DNA of 64,000 nt from CAZVFX01 sp964626565 (GTDB taxonomy: Bacteria; Myxococcota_A; UBA9042; CAIXZC01), in the NCBI GenBank assembly GCA_964626565.1, contig CAZVFX010000008.1, forward strand, positions 1-64,000, in the 5' to 3' direction. Shown here piece by piece: positions 42,535 to 51,833 of this stretch (the stretch's first letter is position 1; every line of letters starts with the position of its first letter). Position numbers and translations under genes: made by a program. The notes below the pieces were generated by a model. That model saw only the letters and a list, made by a program, of their open reading frames with translations. It ran no database searches and was not told the DNA's origin.

Positions 42535-45183
42535 CTACTTGAACTTAATCGTATCGAGCAGCACCACAGAGTCATATATCGAGTCGCCGATGTCGGTGTT
42601 GAAATACCTCAGCGTCACCGCACCGCCACCGGCAAGGGCCGAGACATCGGTTTCGGACTTGCGCCAGTGGGTCATCCAGCACCCGCCCTGGTCCAGTACA
42701 AAGTCGCATTGGATAAGCCCGTCGTACATATCGCCGCAGGTCTCACACTCCTCGGGCGGACAGAGGGTGTCGACGGTGGCGTCCACCAGTGTAATCGCCC
42801 CCTCGGACCCTTCTATGGTGGCTTCGAAAGTGTCCTGGAACATGGTGCCGCACCATTCCTTGAACTCCTCCGACGCAAACTTCCAGTAGAAGCTCATCTG
42901 AGTGTTGTCAGCGGGGATGCAGAACGTCTGGTAGATCTCGCCGGTCTGGGGCGTATAGCCCATGCCGGTTGAGATCACACCCATGAACTTCCCTTCCACC
43001 GGCATGGACACGCCAAGGCGGGTAATGACCCGGCCGTCGCCCGTGCTCTGCCAACCGGTGAGATTGCCGGTTTCCCAGCTTGGATTGATGAGTGAGGAAT
43101 CGGTCACCGTCAGATTGGGCGCCCCCATCAGGTGAAGAGACGTGCCGGGATAGACGGGGTCCTCCACCGGGTCCTCGGGCATGGTCTCCCCGGTCACGAG
43201 GCCCTGCTCAACCACGCCGACGAAGAAGTCGGTGCCCCGCTCATGCGCAAACTCGCTGGTGACGTAGCCGGAGTACCCGGCAATGGTCTTGACACCGGCG
43301 CCGAACAACTCCATCCCCAGGGTGCCGTTCCAGAGCGAGCGGCAAGTGCCCAGGTAAACCAGGCTGTCGGGAAATCCATTGCCGCGGTAGTGCTTGAAGA
43401 AGGAAGGCACGATACCGTAGCGATCATGCCCCATCACCGCCCGGCCGGTGCGCAGGTCAAGCTGCTTGTAGTCGATGCAAATGCCGGTAAGCGAGGTGCC
43501 CACGGTCTGCGCCCCGGTAACCACGCACTGGCTGCCTTCCGGACAGCTTCCGGGGCCGGTGCAAGAGGGGCTGGACTGAACCAGCTTGCTGCAGTCCATC
43601 GGTTCGCCGGTCCAGATCAACTCGTGGCTGTAGCGGTGGGACCAATTGTATCCCGCCTTGGCTCCCAGACTCAACGAACGGAAGTAGCTGTCACCGTGGC
43701 CGGCAATCGCGATTACGCCGTATTCATGGAGACTGCGGAAGCGAGCCAGAGTCGCCTGGGTGTTCTTGTACGGACCATCCAAAACAAAGGTGGGGCACAC
43801 CGACTTCTTCAGCAGCCCGTCCGCGAATACACTCTCGTCCAGAGCGCCCAGCTCATCATGATGTGGGCTGAGTACGATGGAGCGCTTGGAGGCAATGGGA
43901 ATTTCGTTGGCTCCGATAGCGCCGAAAGCCTGCTCAGTTTCGCCCTCGCCACCGCCACCCCGGGCATCGCCGGGGTTGAAGTTGAACGCACCCAGGATGC
44001 CGTTGGCGTACCGCAACCAGACCCCCATGCCGGCATATGATGAACCGAGTTCAGCGACCTCCGGCTGCTCGGCCAGGGACGCGATCACCGCCTGACGGGC
44101 CGTGTTGACGTCACCGCTGGAAGCAAAAGTGTCGTTGTACAGTTGGACCGCATTCTGCTGGAGGGCCACCATGTTCTGGCACTCCTCCTGGGAGAGGTAG
44201 TCCACCACGTCCACGCAGGTCACCGGACTGAACGCGGTGTACTGCATATAGCCGGATTTCACCAGCACGTGGGCCCTGAAGCACAGCTTGCCCGGCTGGC
44301 CGATGGTGTAAGTCTTGCGCCAGGAGAAGATGGAGTCTTCGGGCACCTCGTCTCCGGTAATGTCGGGCTGGCCGTCATCCATCATGGCGTGGATATCGCT
44401 GAGGCAGATCCCTTCCGCAGTAGACTCGCACAGCATCAGCGTGCCCGGCTCGAAGTTGGCATACATGCCCATGTCGATGTTGAAGACGAGGTCGGTTTCG
44501 GTGTTGGTGAACATGCCGCGGGGCCGGGAGTTGAGGTCGCTTCCGAACATGAAGGCAGGGTTGTAGGTCACGACTATGGTGTCGGTGGCCACGTACTGGC
44601 CCTGCACCGCAGTTACCTCAATGCGATTGTCTCCCACTTCGAGATCGATTTTTCCGGTGAGCCAGAACGGGTCGCCCTGGGCGTAGCCGGTCTCCCCGGT
44701 GGTCTTGCTTTCCCAAGTGATGCCATCCGGGCTTCCGGCCACGATGCCTGCGACCTGGATGAACGCGCCCAGCGACTGTCCCTTACCGGTGGCTGAGGGG
44801 CCGAGTATCTTGATGCCGGGTTCCGCGTATTCGAGGACCAGTGGCGGGTCACCGATGTCGGGCTCCTGTACGTCCAGGGGCTCAATGGTGTTGTCATCAC
44901 CCGTCACATCCGGCTTGGGCGGCAACTCTCCAATGTCGATGAGCGGATCAGGCCCCTTGTCCTCGTCGACGGGCACGTCAGGATCTTCCGTGGTGTCAGG
45001 AAAAATCGGAGTCGGCCCGTCCGGGTCCCCTCCCTGGTTATCAGGCCATGTGGGGGACCGCTTATCGTCATCGCCGCCGATGGAGATACTGTCGTCCCCA
45101 CTCGCGTCGCCCGAACCCGAACCGCCCCCGGAACAGGCGACCAGCGACATCGCCATGAGGGAAACAAGAAGCCGTTTATACAT
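42535..45183 (-). CDS. Clan-CD-like peptidase lipoprotein, first tandem paralogue
   Basis: 882 residues from the ATG at 45183, where a lipoprotein signal (MYKRLLVSLMAMSLVAC) begins; an in-frame start 22 codons upstream would hide it. Layout and many segments match the second paralogue almost residue for residue: KILGPSATGKGQSLGAFIQV, FNIDMGMYANFEPGTLMLCE, His496 in IAIAGHGDSYF, Cys614 in LVYLGTCRSLWNGT, and INPSWETGNLTGWQSTGDGR. The His-Cys dyad is complete, so it is likely an active cell-surface protease or a related thiol enzyme. Many Cys pairs suggest disulfides. It lies 124 bp upstream of the second copy. Confidence 0.8.
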   Translation of the reverse strand: MYKRLLVSLMAMSLVACSGGGSGSGDASGDDSISIGGDDDKRSPTWPDNQGGDPDGPTPIFPDTTEDPDVPVDEDKGPDPLIDIGELPPKPDVTGDDNTIEPLDVQEPDIGDPPLVLEYAEPGIKILGPSATGKGQSLGAFIQVAGIVAGSPDGITWESKTTGETGYAQGDPFWLTGKIDLEVGDNRIEVTAVQGQYVATDTIVVTYNPAFMFGSDLNSRPRGMFTNTETDLVFNIDMGMYANFEPGTLMLCESTAEGICLSDIHAMMDDGQPDITGDEVPEDSIFSWRKTYTIGQPGKLCFRAHVLVKSGYMQYTAFSPVTCVDVVDYLSQEECQNMVALQQNAVQLYNDTFASSGDVNTARQAVIASLAEQPEVAELGSSYAGMGVWLRYANGILGAFNFNPGDARGGGGEGETEQAFGAIGANEIPIASKRSIVLSPHHDELGALDESVFADGLLKKSVCPTFVLDGPYKNTQATLARFRSLHEYGVIAIAGHGDSYFRSLSLGAKAGYNWSHRYSHELIWTGEPMDCSKLVQSSPSCTGPGSCPEGSQCVVTGAQTVGTSLTGICIDYKQLDLRTGRAVMGHDRYGIVPSFFKHYRGNGFPDSLVYLGTCRSLWNGTLGMELFGAGVKTIAGYSGYVTSEFAHERGTDFFVGVVEQGLVTGETMPEDPVEDPVYPGTSLHLMGAPNLTVTDSSLINPSWETGNLTGWQSTGDGRVITRLGVSMPVEGKFMGVISTGMGYTPQTGEIYQTFCIPADNTQMSFYWKFASEEFKEWCGTMFQDTFEATIEGSEGAITLVDATVDTLCPPEECETCGDMYDGLIQCDFVLDQGGCWMTHWRKSETDVSALAGGGAVTLRYFNTDIGDSIYDSVVLLDTIKFK

Positions 45184-45220
45184 GTGTCTACCCCGTATAA
45201 AACTATGTAAGGCACTGTCT

Positions 45221-45249
45221 ATTGTACGGAAGAGGAAGAGGTCTAGCAA
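45221..45249 (-). promoter_or_regulatory. Promoter for the first clan-CD-like gene
   Basis: On the minus strand TTGCTA, 17 nt, then TACAAT, 38 bp upstream of the ATG at 45183. The -10 is identical to that of the second paralogue. Confidence 0.45.
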
Positions 45250-45262
45250 GGCAAACAGCGAC

Positions 45263-47860
45263 TCATCTCTTAACGATGAGCACTCCCTGGTCTCCGTCGA
45301 CGGTAACTATGTCGCCATCTTTGAGGATGGTGGTAGCGTTCTTCACGTTCACCACTGCGGGCACCCCGTATTCCCGGGCCACCACGCACGAGTGGGACAG
45401 CGGACCGCCCAATTCAGTGACCACCGCACTTGCAACCAGGAAGAGGGGCGTCCACCCCACATCGGTAAACGGCGCGACCAGCACGTCCCCATGCCTGACT
45501 TTCTCCTGCTCACCCGGATGCTTCACCACCGCAACCCGGCCGGTGACCACTCCTGAACTGCCCGGCAGACCGGTGAGCCTCATGCCGCTGGAGACCTCGT
45601 GTTGGGAGAGGAGAAGCCTGTCCCCTTCCATCACAAAGGTGCCCGGCAGATCAGGAAGAGACTCCAGGGCTTCATGCTCCAGTTTCCGCATGGCCGCAAC
45701 CACACCCAACCCGGAGGGTTTCTCTTCCAGAAATGCGATCTGCTCCAGCCGGGTGAGGTAGAAGGCGTCTTCCGCGGCCTGGAGCGTCCCCTCGGCCACC
45801 AGGCGGCGCCCCACCTCCAGGGCCAGGTTGCGATAAAAACCGATGGTGTGCACCACCGAGTTGCGCATCTCCTCCCTGGTGCGAGCAGCCTCCTGTGAGG
45901 TTCTCAACAGCCGTGAGAAGAACCGGCGGAAAGGCCGGGGCAACGATTTAACAACCCGGTTGGTGACCTCCTCCCGCCGCATGATGCGATCGCTGATCAT
46001 TCGCTCCGGGTCGGGCAGATGAGGGTCCTGAAGGTACTTTTGAAGCACCGACAGGGGAAACGACGGGTCCTCCCGCCACCGGGGCTCGGAGATCTCGGCC
46101 TCACGCGCAGCCCGGTGGCCGTGGCTTTCGAGGAATGCCTCAATGGCCAGCAGCAGGGAGTGCTCCTCTTTGCCCCCGCCGGCCAGCTCCTGCAGCAGGT
46201 GCTCCGGCCTGGCCTTCAAAACCTGTGCAGCCAGCGCGGGCGAACGGGCGACGCTCCTCGCCATGCGCAGCAGATCAAGCCCCGGTTCCGCGCTGCGGAT
46301 ACCGGCAAGGCCGGAAAAAAGCGCCCGCTCCAGGCGCGCAGCCCGATCTCCCAGCAGCCGCTTCAACGCCACCGAGGTGGACAGATAGTTCATGAGAAAA
46401 TGGGACGAGACCTCCAGCATCAGCGTGCCGGTCTGCTCGAACACTTCGTCAGTGCGCCGGTATAAGGCGGCGAGTTCCTCCGTGGGCAACTCCCCGATGG
46501 TGTCAAACGGGAACTCCGACTCGAAGCGTTTGAACTTCTGGGCCGACAGCGCAATGCGGGTGGGGGACACCATGCGAGACCAAAGGAGACGCGAAAGTGT
46601 CGTTGGGGACCTGGCCAGGAATCCAACTCTCGGCAGTTTCTTGTAGGTCCCTTCCAACTCATCCACTCCCCCGCCCCCGGCCACCTGCAGCAGCATCTTT
46701 GGTGAGATGAAGGGAATCTGGGAGGTGACGGACATGAACTCAGAGAGATTCAGGTAGACGCGGCCTCGCACACTGCCCACAATTTCGTAGCCGTCAGGCA
46801 CCCGGCATCCGAGTCCCCGGAAGGCGTGGAGGAAGCCTTTGCGTGAGAAGGAGTGGATAATCGACCACGTGAAGGGAGTACCGACGCCCGGCAGCGCCTC
46901 ACCGACGTTGGCGTTGGACCAGACTGTGCGCCGTTCCTTGCGGCCCACCGCGGTGACCGGGCGGGTCTGCAGCAGATACACCCTCCCTTCCCACTCCGCC
47001 CACTCCAGGTCCTGGGGCGCACCGAATACCTCTTCCACCCGGGTCGCGACTTCCACCAGAGTGCGAGCAAAGGTCTCATCAATAACCGGCACTTTCGTCA
47101 GCCCGGGCGGAACCGGCTGCCGGGTGACGCCGCCGCCGGTTGCCGGGACGAGCCGCTCCTGCTTGTCGGCCAGCTCCTCATCCACCACCGAACCATCCCG
47201 CCGGTCGAGGACCACGGTGTCTGCAGCCCGGCCGGCCACCACCGTCTCTCCCAGGCCCCAGGAAGCGCTGGCGAGAAACTGTGAGGTATCTCCGGTGACC
47301 GGATTCAGAGTGAACAGCACACCGGCCCGATATGCGGGGACCAATTGCTGCACCACTACGGCCATCTCCGGGAAAGTGCCGGCAGGTGATTTCGACGAGT
47401 GATAAGTGATGGTCTCGCGGGTAAACAGGGATGCCCAGCAACCTGTAATCGCCTTCAGCAGAGAGTCGTCGGTGACGACGTTCACAAAGCTGGCGGCCTG
47501 CCCCGCCATGGAGCTGTTTTCAAGGTCTTCAGTGGTTGCGGAGGAGCGCACTACGAGGGCCGGTCCGGTTATGGTGCGAAGGGAGGACGCTGCCGAGAGA
47601 ATCTCATCGACCATGAGCTGAGGCAGGCGGGCGTCACGCACCAGTTCAAACATGCGATCGATGCCGTCCCAGCCGCCGCCATCAGCGACGATGCCTGCGA
47701 TCACTTTGCGAAAGGCGCCGGCCGTCACCACAAAGCCGCCCGGGACGTGGAAGTTCGCTTCCATGAGGAGTTGGAGGTTGTGCGCTTTACCGCCCAACTC
47801 GGCCCTTCCCTGCGACACCGCACCTGTCAGGGGCACAATGTACTTGTACTCGGCACTCAC
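45263..47860 (-). CDS. PEP-synthase-like phosphotransferase with rifampicin phosphotransferase architecture
   Basis: 865 residues from a GTG at 47860 (AGGTGG 7 nt upstream); longer starts lack a site. Residues about 1-320 are the ATP-grasp nucleotide domain of PPDK/PEP synthase (LGGKAHNLQLL, ALVVRSSATTEDLENSSMAGQ, WGLGETVVAGR, DLEWAEWEGRVYLLQTRPV). The long middle is helical. The end is the swivelling phosphohistidine domain with His823 in LGGPLSHSCVVARE. This three-part order, total length and C-terminal His match rifampicin phosphotransferase, which transfers phosphate from ATP to the drug. A PEP synthase would have a catalytic PEP barrel after the His domain; there is none. The true substrate could be another small molecule. 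Confidence 0.85.
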   Translation of the reverse strand: MSAEYKYIVPLTGAVSQGRAELGGKAHNLQLLMEANFHVPGGFVVTAGAFRKVIAGIVADGGGWDGIDRMFELVRDARLPQLMVDEILSAASSLRTITGPALVVRSSATTEDLENSSMAGQAASFVNVVTDDSLLKAITGCWASLFTRETITYHSSKSPAGTFPEMAVVVQQLVPAYRAGVLFTLNPVTGDTSQFLASASWGLGETVVAGRAADTVVLDRRDGSVVDEELADKQERLVPATGGGVTRQPVPPGLTKVPVIDETFARTLVEVATRVEEVFGAPQDLEWAEWEGRVYLLQTRPVTAVGRKERRTVWSNANVGEALPGVGTPFTWSIIHSFSRKGFLHAFRGLGCRVPDGYEIVGSVRGRVYLNLSEFMSVTSQIPFISPKMLLQVAGGGGVDELEGTYKKLPRVGFLARSPTTLSRLLWSRMVSPTRIALSAQKFKRFESEFPFDTIGELPTEELAALYRRTDEVFEQTGTLMLEVSSHFLMNYLSTSVALKRLLGDRAARLERALFSGLAGIRSAEPGLDLLRMARSVARSPALAAQVLKARPEHLLQELAGGGKEEHSLLLAIEAFLESHGHRAAREAEISEPRWREDPSFPLSVLQKYLQDPHLPDPERMISDRIMRREEVTNRVVKSLPRPFRRFFSRLLRTSQEAARTREEMRNSVVHTIGFYRNLALEVGRRLVAEGTLQAAEDAFYLTRLEQIAFLEEKPSGLGVVAAMRKLEHEALESLPDLPGTFVMEGDRLLLSQHEVSSGMRLTGLPGSSGVVTGRVAVVKHPGEQEKVRHGDVLVAPFTDVGWTPLFLVASAVVTELGGPLSHSCVVAREYGVPAVVNVKNATTILKDGDIVTVDGDQGVLIVKR

Positions 47861-47992
47861 CGTACGGCCACCTCGAGTGTAAATGGCGTGCGCCATCGTA
47901 ACACACTCGGGGTCAGAGCTAAAGCCCGGGTGCGACGGGCTGGATCGGGCCGGTAATAGTGTGCTACCAATGACCAAAGGAGGCTGAAGGCT

Positions 47993-49972
47993 ATGGTTAT
48001 AGTTCGACACGTTATGGTTGCCGCGCTGCTGCTGGTTGCGGCTGCGCCGGCCCGGGCCGATGCCCCGGTCTTTCCCTTACGGCCCGCTGAGGTGCTCAAA
48101 CGCGCTGGGACCGTGGCCCAAAAAGACTACCCGGGGGCCAACGCGGTGGTGCTCTATCGCGGCCTGGATGTTGCCGTGGACGAGGACGGCGTTTCCGACC
48201 GCCGTGAGCAGGTTGCGGTAAAACTCATGACCCTCGCCGGGGCTGCGGCCAGGCAGACGCTGAGATTCGACTACGACCCCACCACCAGCGACGTGGAGAT
48301 CTCCGCGGTTCATGTGGTGCGAGGGGATGGCGCGATTGAAAAAGTCCCCACCGACACCGCGGCCGATCTGCCTGCGCCCAAGCATTGGATCTATTGGCCG
48401 TTCCGCATGAAACTGGTTTCCCTTCCCCCGTTGCTCCCCGGAGACTCCGTGGTCTGGTCCACCCGTTTCACCGGGTTCCAGATCGCCTACCTGGAGTCGA
48501 GCGAAGAGCGCTTCGTTCCACCCCAAAGGGGTGAATTCTACGACATCGTGACCTTCGGCGGCGAGGAACCGGTGCTGGAGCAGGTCTACCGGGTCAGCCT
48601 TCCAGCGGACAAGAATGTACGCTTCGGAGTGTACAACGGTGAGCTCGCATCATCCATGGAACGTAAGGACCGGATCCAGCTTGCCTTCTGGCGGCGCAAC
48701 CTGCCCGCGCACCCTGCTGAAAAACGCGCCCTGGCTTTTTCCGACTCGGTGCCCAAGGTGGTGCTGGCAACCATTGACTGGAGGGAGAAATCCCGTTGGT
48801 TCTTTCTCACCAACGAACCGAGCTTCGAATACACCGAGGAGATCGAGCAGAAGGCCCGCCAGATAATCGCGGGCAAGAAGACGGATCGCGAGCGCATGAC
48901 CGCGCTCAACCGGTGGGTCGCTCACAACATCCGCTACAGCGGGTTGAGCATGGGCGAGGGCGAGGGCTACACTCTGCATTCCGGAACCATGACGTTCGAA
49001 GACCGGTGCGGCGTTTGCAAGGACAAGGCCGGGATGCTGGTGACCATGATGCGGGCCGTGGGACTCAAGGACACATTCGCGGCCATGACCATGGCCGGCG
49101 CCCGGGTCGAAGACGTGGCCGCGGACCAGTTCAACCACTGCGTCGTAGTGTGGCGGGATCAGAAAGGAGGATTTGTGCTTCTGGACCCCACCTGGGCCCC
49201 GCTGTCCAGCTACGACTGGTCGTACGCGGAAGCTGAGCAACACTGGGTGGCTGGAACGGCTACGGGCGAATTGCTGCAAATCACGCCGCCCCTGGCGCCA
49301 ACCGACAATAAGGTGCAAGTAACCATCAACGCCACCGTGGATGAAGACGGGAACCTGGAAGGCGAGTTGGCCGCAACAGGGACAGGGTACATGGACACCT
49401 GCCTCAGGCGCTGGTTCGGTTTTGCCCCGGGCGGCGAGTGGGCAGACACGTTCGCGGGAATGGCGCGGGCGGTGCACCCTTCCGCACGCGTTACCGGAGT
49501 CAAGCTGAAGCCGGACGACATTGACAACCTTGATAAACCGTTGACCACCGGGTTCGCATATCGCGCCGATCAGGCGGTGCCGACGGTTGGCTCACCCAAA
49601 TTCTCGGTGAGGCCTGCCTCTTTCTCCTTTCCCCTGAACAATGAGCGGATCAGTGAGAATCTTATCGTGGGCAAGGCAGAGGGACGAAAGCGGGGCCTCA
49701 GTTTCCGCTGTGCCAAGGAGTTGCACTACAAGGAGAAGCTGAAACTCCCGGCCAAGGCAGCCCTGACAGGTTGGAAGGACATCGACGTCGCCAACGACTA
49801 CGGCTCGGTCAAGGCTTTAGTGCGGCAGCGGGGGAAGGTGCTGAATGTGGAAGTTCATGCTGCCTTCGCAACCCGCTCCGTCCCCGTCTCAGGGCTTGAC
49901 CAGTACCAGGCCCTGCTGAACGCTCTGGACACCGTTCGCACCAGTTGGGTAGTGGTAAGGAGGGCAAAATGA
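47993..49972 (+). CDS. Exported DUF3857-transglutaminase protein
   Basis: 659 residues; the ATG follows AAGGAGG by 9 nt. The signal peptide ends APARAD. Residues about 50-250 are the beta-rich DUF3857 domain (ALVVR-type strands, TLRFDYDPTTSDVEI, ERFVPPQRGEF). Residues about 300-410 form a transglutaminase/protease-like fold with the full triad: Cys342 in RCGVCKDKAG, His382 in QFNHCVVVW and Asp398 in LLDPTW. The C-terminal 200 residues are another beta domain. Such exported proteins are thought to crosslink or cleave proteins in the envelope. Its stop overlaps the next gene's start (ATGA). Confidence 0.88.
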   Translation: MVIVRHVMVAALLLVAAAPARADAPVFPLRPAEVLKRAGTVAQKDYPGANAVVLYRGLDVAVDEDGVSDRREQVAVKLMTLAGAAARQTLRFDYDPTTSDVEISAVHVVRGDGAIEKVPTDTAADLPAPKHWIYWPFRMKLVSLPPLLPGDSVVWSTRFTGFQIAYLESSEERFVPPQRGEFYDIVTFGGEEPVLEQVYRVSLPADKNVRFGVYNGELASSMERKDRIQLAFWRRNLPAHPAEKRALAFSDSVPKVVLATIDWREKSRWFFLTNEPSFEYTEEIEQKARQIIAGKKTDRERMTALNRWVAHNIRYSGLSMGEGEGYTLHSGTMTFEDRCGVCKDKAGMLVTMMRAVGLKDTFAAMTMAGARVEDVAADQFNHCVVVWRDQKGGFVLLDPTWAPLSSYDWSYAEAEQHWVAGTATGELLQITPPLAPTDNKVQVTINATVDEDGNLEGELAATGTGYMDTCLRRWFGFAPGGEWADTFAGMARAVHPSARVTGVKLKPDDIDNLDKPLTTGFAYRADQAVPTVGSPKFSVRPASFSFPLNNERISENLIVGKAEGRKRGLSFRCAKELHYKEKLKLPAKAALTGWKDIDVANDYGSVKALVRQRGKVLNVEVHAAFATRSVPVSGLDQYQALLNALDTVRTSWVVVRRAK

Positions 49973-51831
49973 GAATCTTCCCCTGGCTGTTGATCGCCCT
50001 GACCCTCCTCCCTGCAGCCGCTGCGGTCGCGGGCGAGACGTCCGGCCGCACTGCAGACGCCACCTTCTTGCTCAAGGAAGTGGATATCACCGTTCATGAT
50101 GACGGGAGGGTTGACCGGCGGGTCCACACTGTTATGCGGCTGCACTCGCTTTACGCGGTGAATCGGTTAGGAGACCCGCGCATCGAGTACGACCTCGCCC
50201 ACCAGGAACTGTCGGTCCTGGCCGCGCGCACCGTCACCGCGGACGGGCGCACTCTTGATGCCCCCGCTTACGCTATGAACCGGTCGACGCCCGACGCGGT
50301 CGCCAAGTGCCCCGACTTCGCGGACATCGGGGAGCTGGTGGTTACCTTTGTGGGGCTGGAGAAAGAGTCGGTGACAGAGCTGGAATACGTGGTGCGGGAC
50401 AAGACGCCCTGGCAGTCTCACGGCGAAATTGAGTTCTATTTCGGAGACCGGTTTCCGGTTGATGAGAGCAGGCTCAAGGTGCGGGTCCCGGCGCGCAGCA
50501 GCCTGCACAAATGGGCCCGGGCGCTGGGTTCGGTCATATCCGAGGCCGGCCCCGTACACATGCAGTCGACCACAACCTACGAGTGGACCACCGCGAAGCT
50601 GCCCGGCTTCCCCCACCGCGGCTGGGACAAACCTCTCCGGGTGCCGGGGATAGTAGTCTCGACCGCTCCCCACTGGGCCGGTTTACTGGAGCCTCTGGTC
50701 ACCTCCGTTACGTCGCTGAAGCGCGTCCCCCACTGGGACGCGCTCATGGAGCACCTCCAGCCGGCCGACAAGCCGGCAGCATCTCACACCGCGTTGCTCG
50801 CCCAGTTAGTAAAGGGGTTCAAGGCCTCGTTCCGGATTGTGCGGTTGGGACCAGGGGCGCAGCCGCTTTCTGCTCGCCCCCTACCCCGCGTCGCCGAATC
50901 TCGTTGCGCCACGCCCTTAGAGGCCGCGCTGCTGCTGGCGGCCGCGTTGCGAGATGCCGGCCTCAAGCCCACGGTCCTGCTGGCCACTTCTGCGCTGCCG
51001 CAGGCTGAATCGGCGCCACCCCCGGCCGGGGTTCTCGTGCGCGACGCGTATGTGGCCGTAGATGTCGACGGAGTCCAGGTGTTCATCGATGCGGCCACCT
51101 TCGCCCTGTCCGGAGAGATCCACAACGGCCATCGCAAATGGCTGGCCGGCTTCTCGCCCGGCGCCCGGCACTTCGTGACCTCCGGCGAGAAACTTCTCAA
51201 GAGGACCGGAAGGTCGGTCAAGGTCCACGCAAAAGCGGTGCTGGAAGCAGAGGGTCTGAAGATCTCCGGAACCCTCGACACCACCGGCGGAGCGTGCCTT
51301 TGGTACGAATTCCCTTCCGGCCTGGAGAATGAGGCGGGAGCCGCACTGGTGAAAGCCGCGTTCGGACCCGGTCTGACTGTCGACAAGGTGGTAGTCTCCT
51401 CGGCATTTCCGGGTCGTTTCTCAGCACAATTCGAAGCCCATCTGCCTATTGCCCGGTTCCCTGCTGAACAGTTGGTGAGCCTGAAGGCAGGGCCGTTGGC
51501 CGACCGCGTGGAGAAGACCCTTGCTGATTGGTTGACGCTGACAGCCGACGAGCCCGGCAGCGCCGGCCCGATAGAGTACGCATGGACCCTTTCCTACGAA
51601 GGGGAAGAAGAGAGCTTTGTGCCCGGTGTGGCCGAAGGGGATTTTGCCGGCGGCGGAGCCTCCTATCGGGTTGCGGTGGTGCGCAACAAGGCTGGAGTAA
51701 CGGTGACGCGCCGCTTCCTTCTGGCCGAGCGCACAGGTCCGCTCGGCGATGATGCGTGGGCGGTGGCCATGAGGTTCGTGGCGGACAACGGCCGCGACAA
51801 CATCTTCGTTGTCAAGCCGGTCGGAGACTAG
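49969..51831 (+). CDS. DUF3857 paralogue with degenerate transglutaminase domain
   Basis: 620 residues; the ATG overlaps the preceding stop and follows AAGGAGG by 5 nt. A signal peptide ends AAVAG. The DUF3857-like N-terminal domain is present (VDITVHDDGRVDRRVHTVMRLHSL). The catalytic part can be aligned to the upstream gene (SRCATPLEAALLLAAALRDAGLK against DRCGVCKDKAGMLVTMMRAVGLK), but the active Cys is Pro316, the His position reads DAYV, and only the Asp (VFIDAATF) remains. It is therefore probably a non-catalytic partner of the coupled active protein. The motif loss is seen; the partnership is inference. Confidence 0.82.
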   Translation: MRIFPWLLIALTLLPAAAAVAGETSGRTADATFLLKEVDITVHDDGRVDRRVHTVMRLHSLYAVNRLGDPRIEYDLAHQELSVLAARTVTADGRTLDAPAYAMNRSTPDAVAKCPDFADIGELVVTFVGLEKESVTELEYVVRDKTPWQSHGEIEFYFGDRFPVDESRLKVRVPARSSLHKWARALGSVISEAGPVHMQSTTTYEWTTAKLPGFPHRGWDKPLRVPGIVVSTAPHWAGLLEPLVTSVTSLKRVPHWDALMEHLQPADKPAASHTALLAQLVKGFKASFRIVRLGPGAQPLSARPLPRVAESRCATPLEAALLLAAALRDAGLKPTVLLATSALPQAESAPPPAGVLVRDAYVAVDVDGVQVFIDAATFALSGEIHNGHRKWLAGFSPGARHFVTSGEKLLKRTGRSVKVHAKAVLEAEGLKISGTLDTTGGACLWYEFPSGLENEAGAALVKAAFGPGLTVDKVVVSSAFPGRFSAQFEAHLPIARFPAEQLVSLKAGPLADRVEKTLADWLTLTADEPGSAGPIEYAWTLSYEGEEESFVPGVAEGDFAGGGASYRVAVVRNKAGVTVTRRFLLAERTGPLGDDAWAVAMRFVADNGRDNIFVVKPVGD

Positions 51832-51833
51832 AT

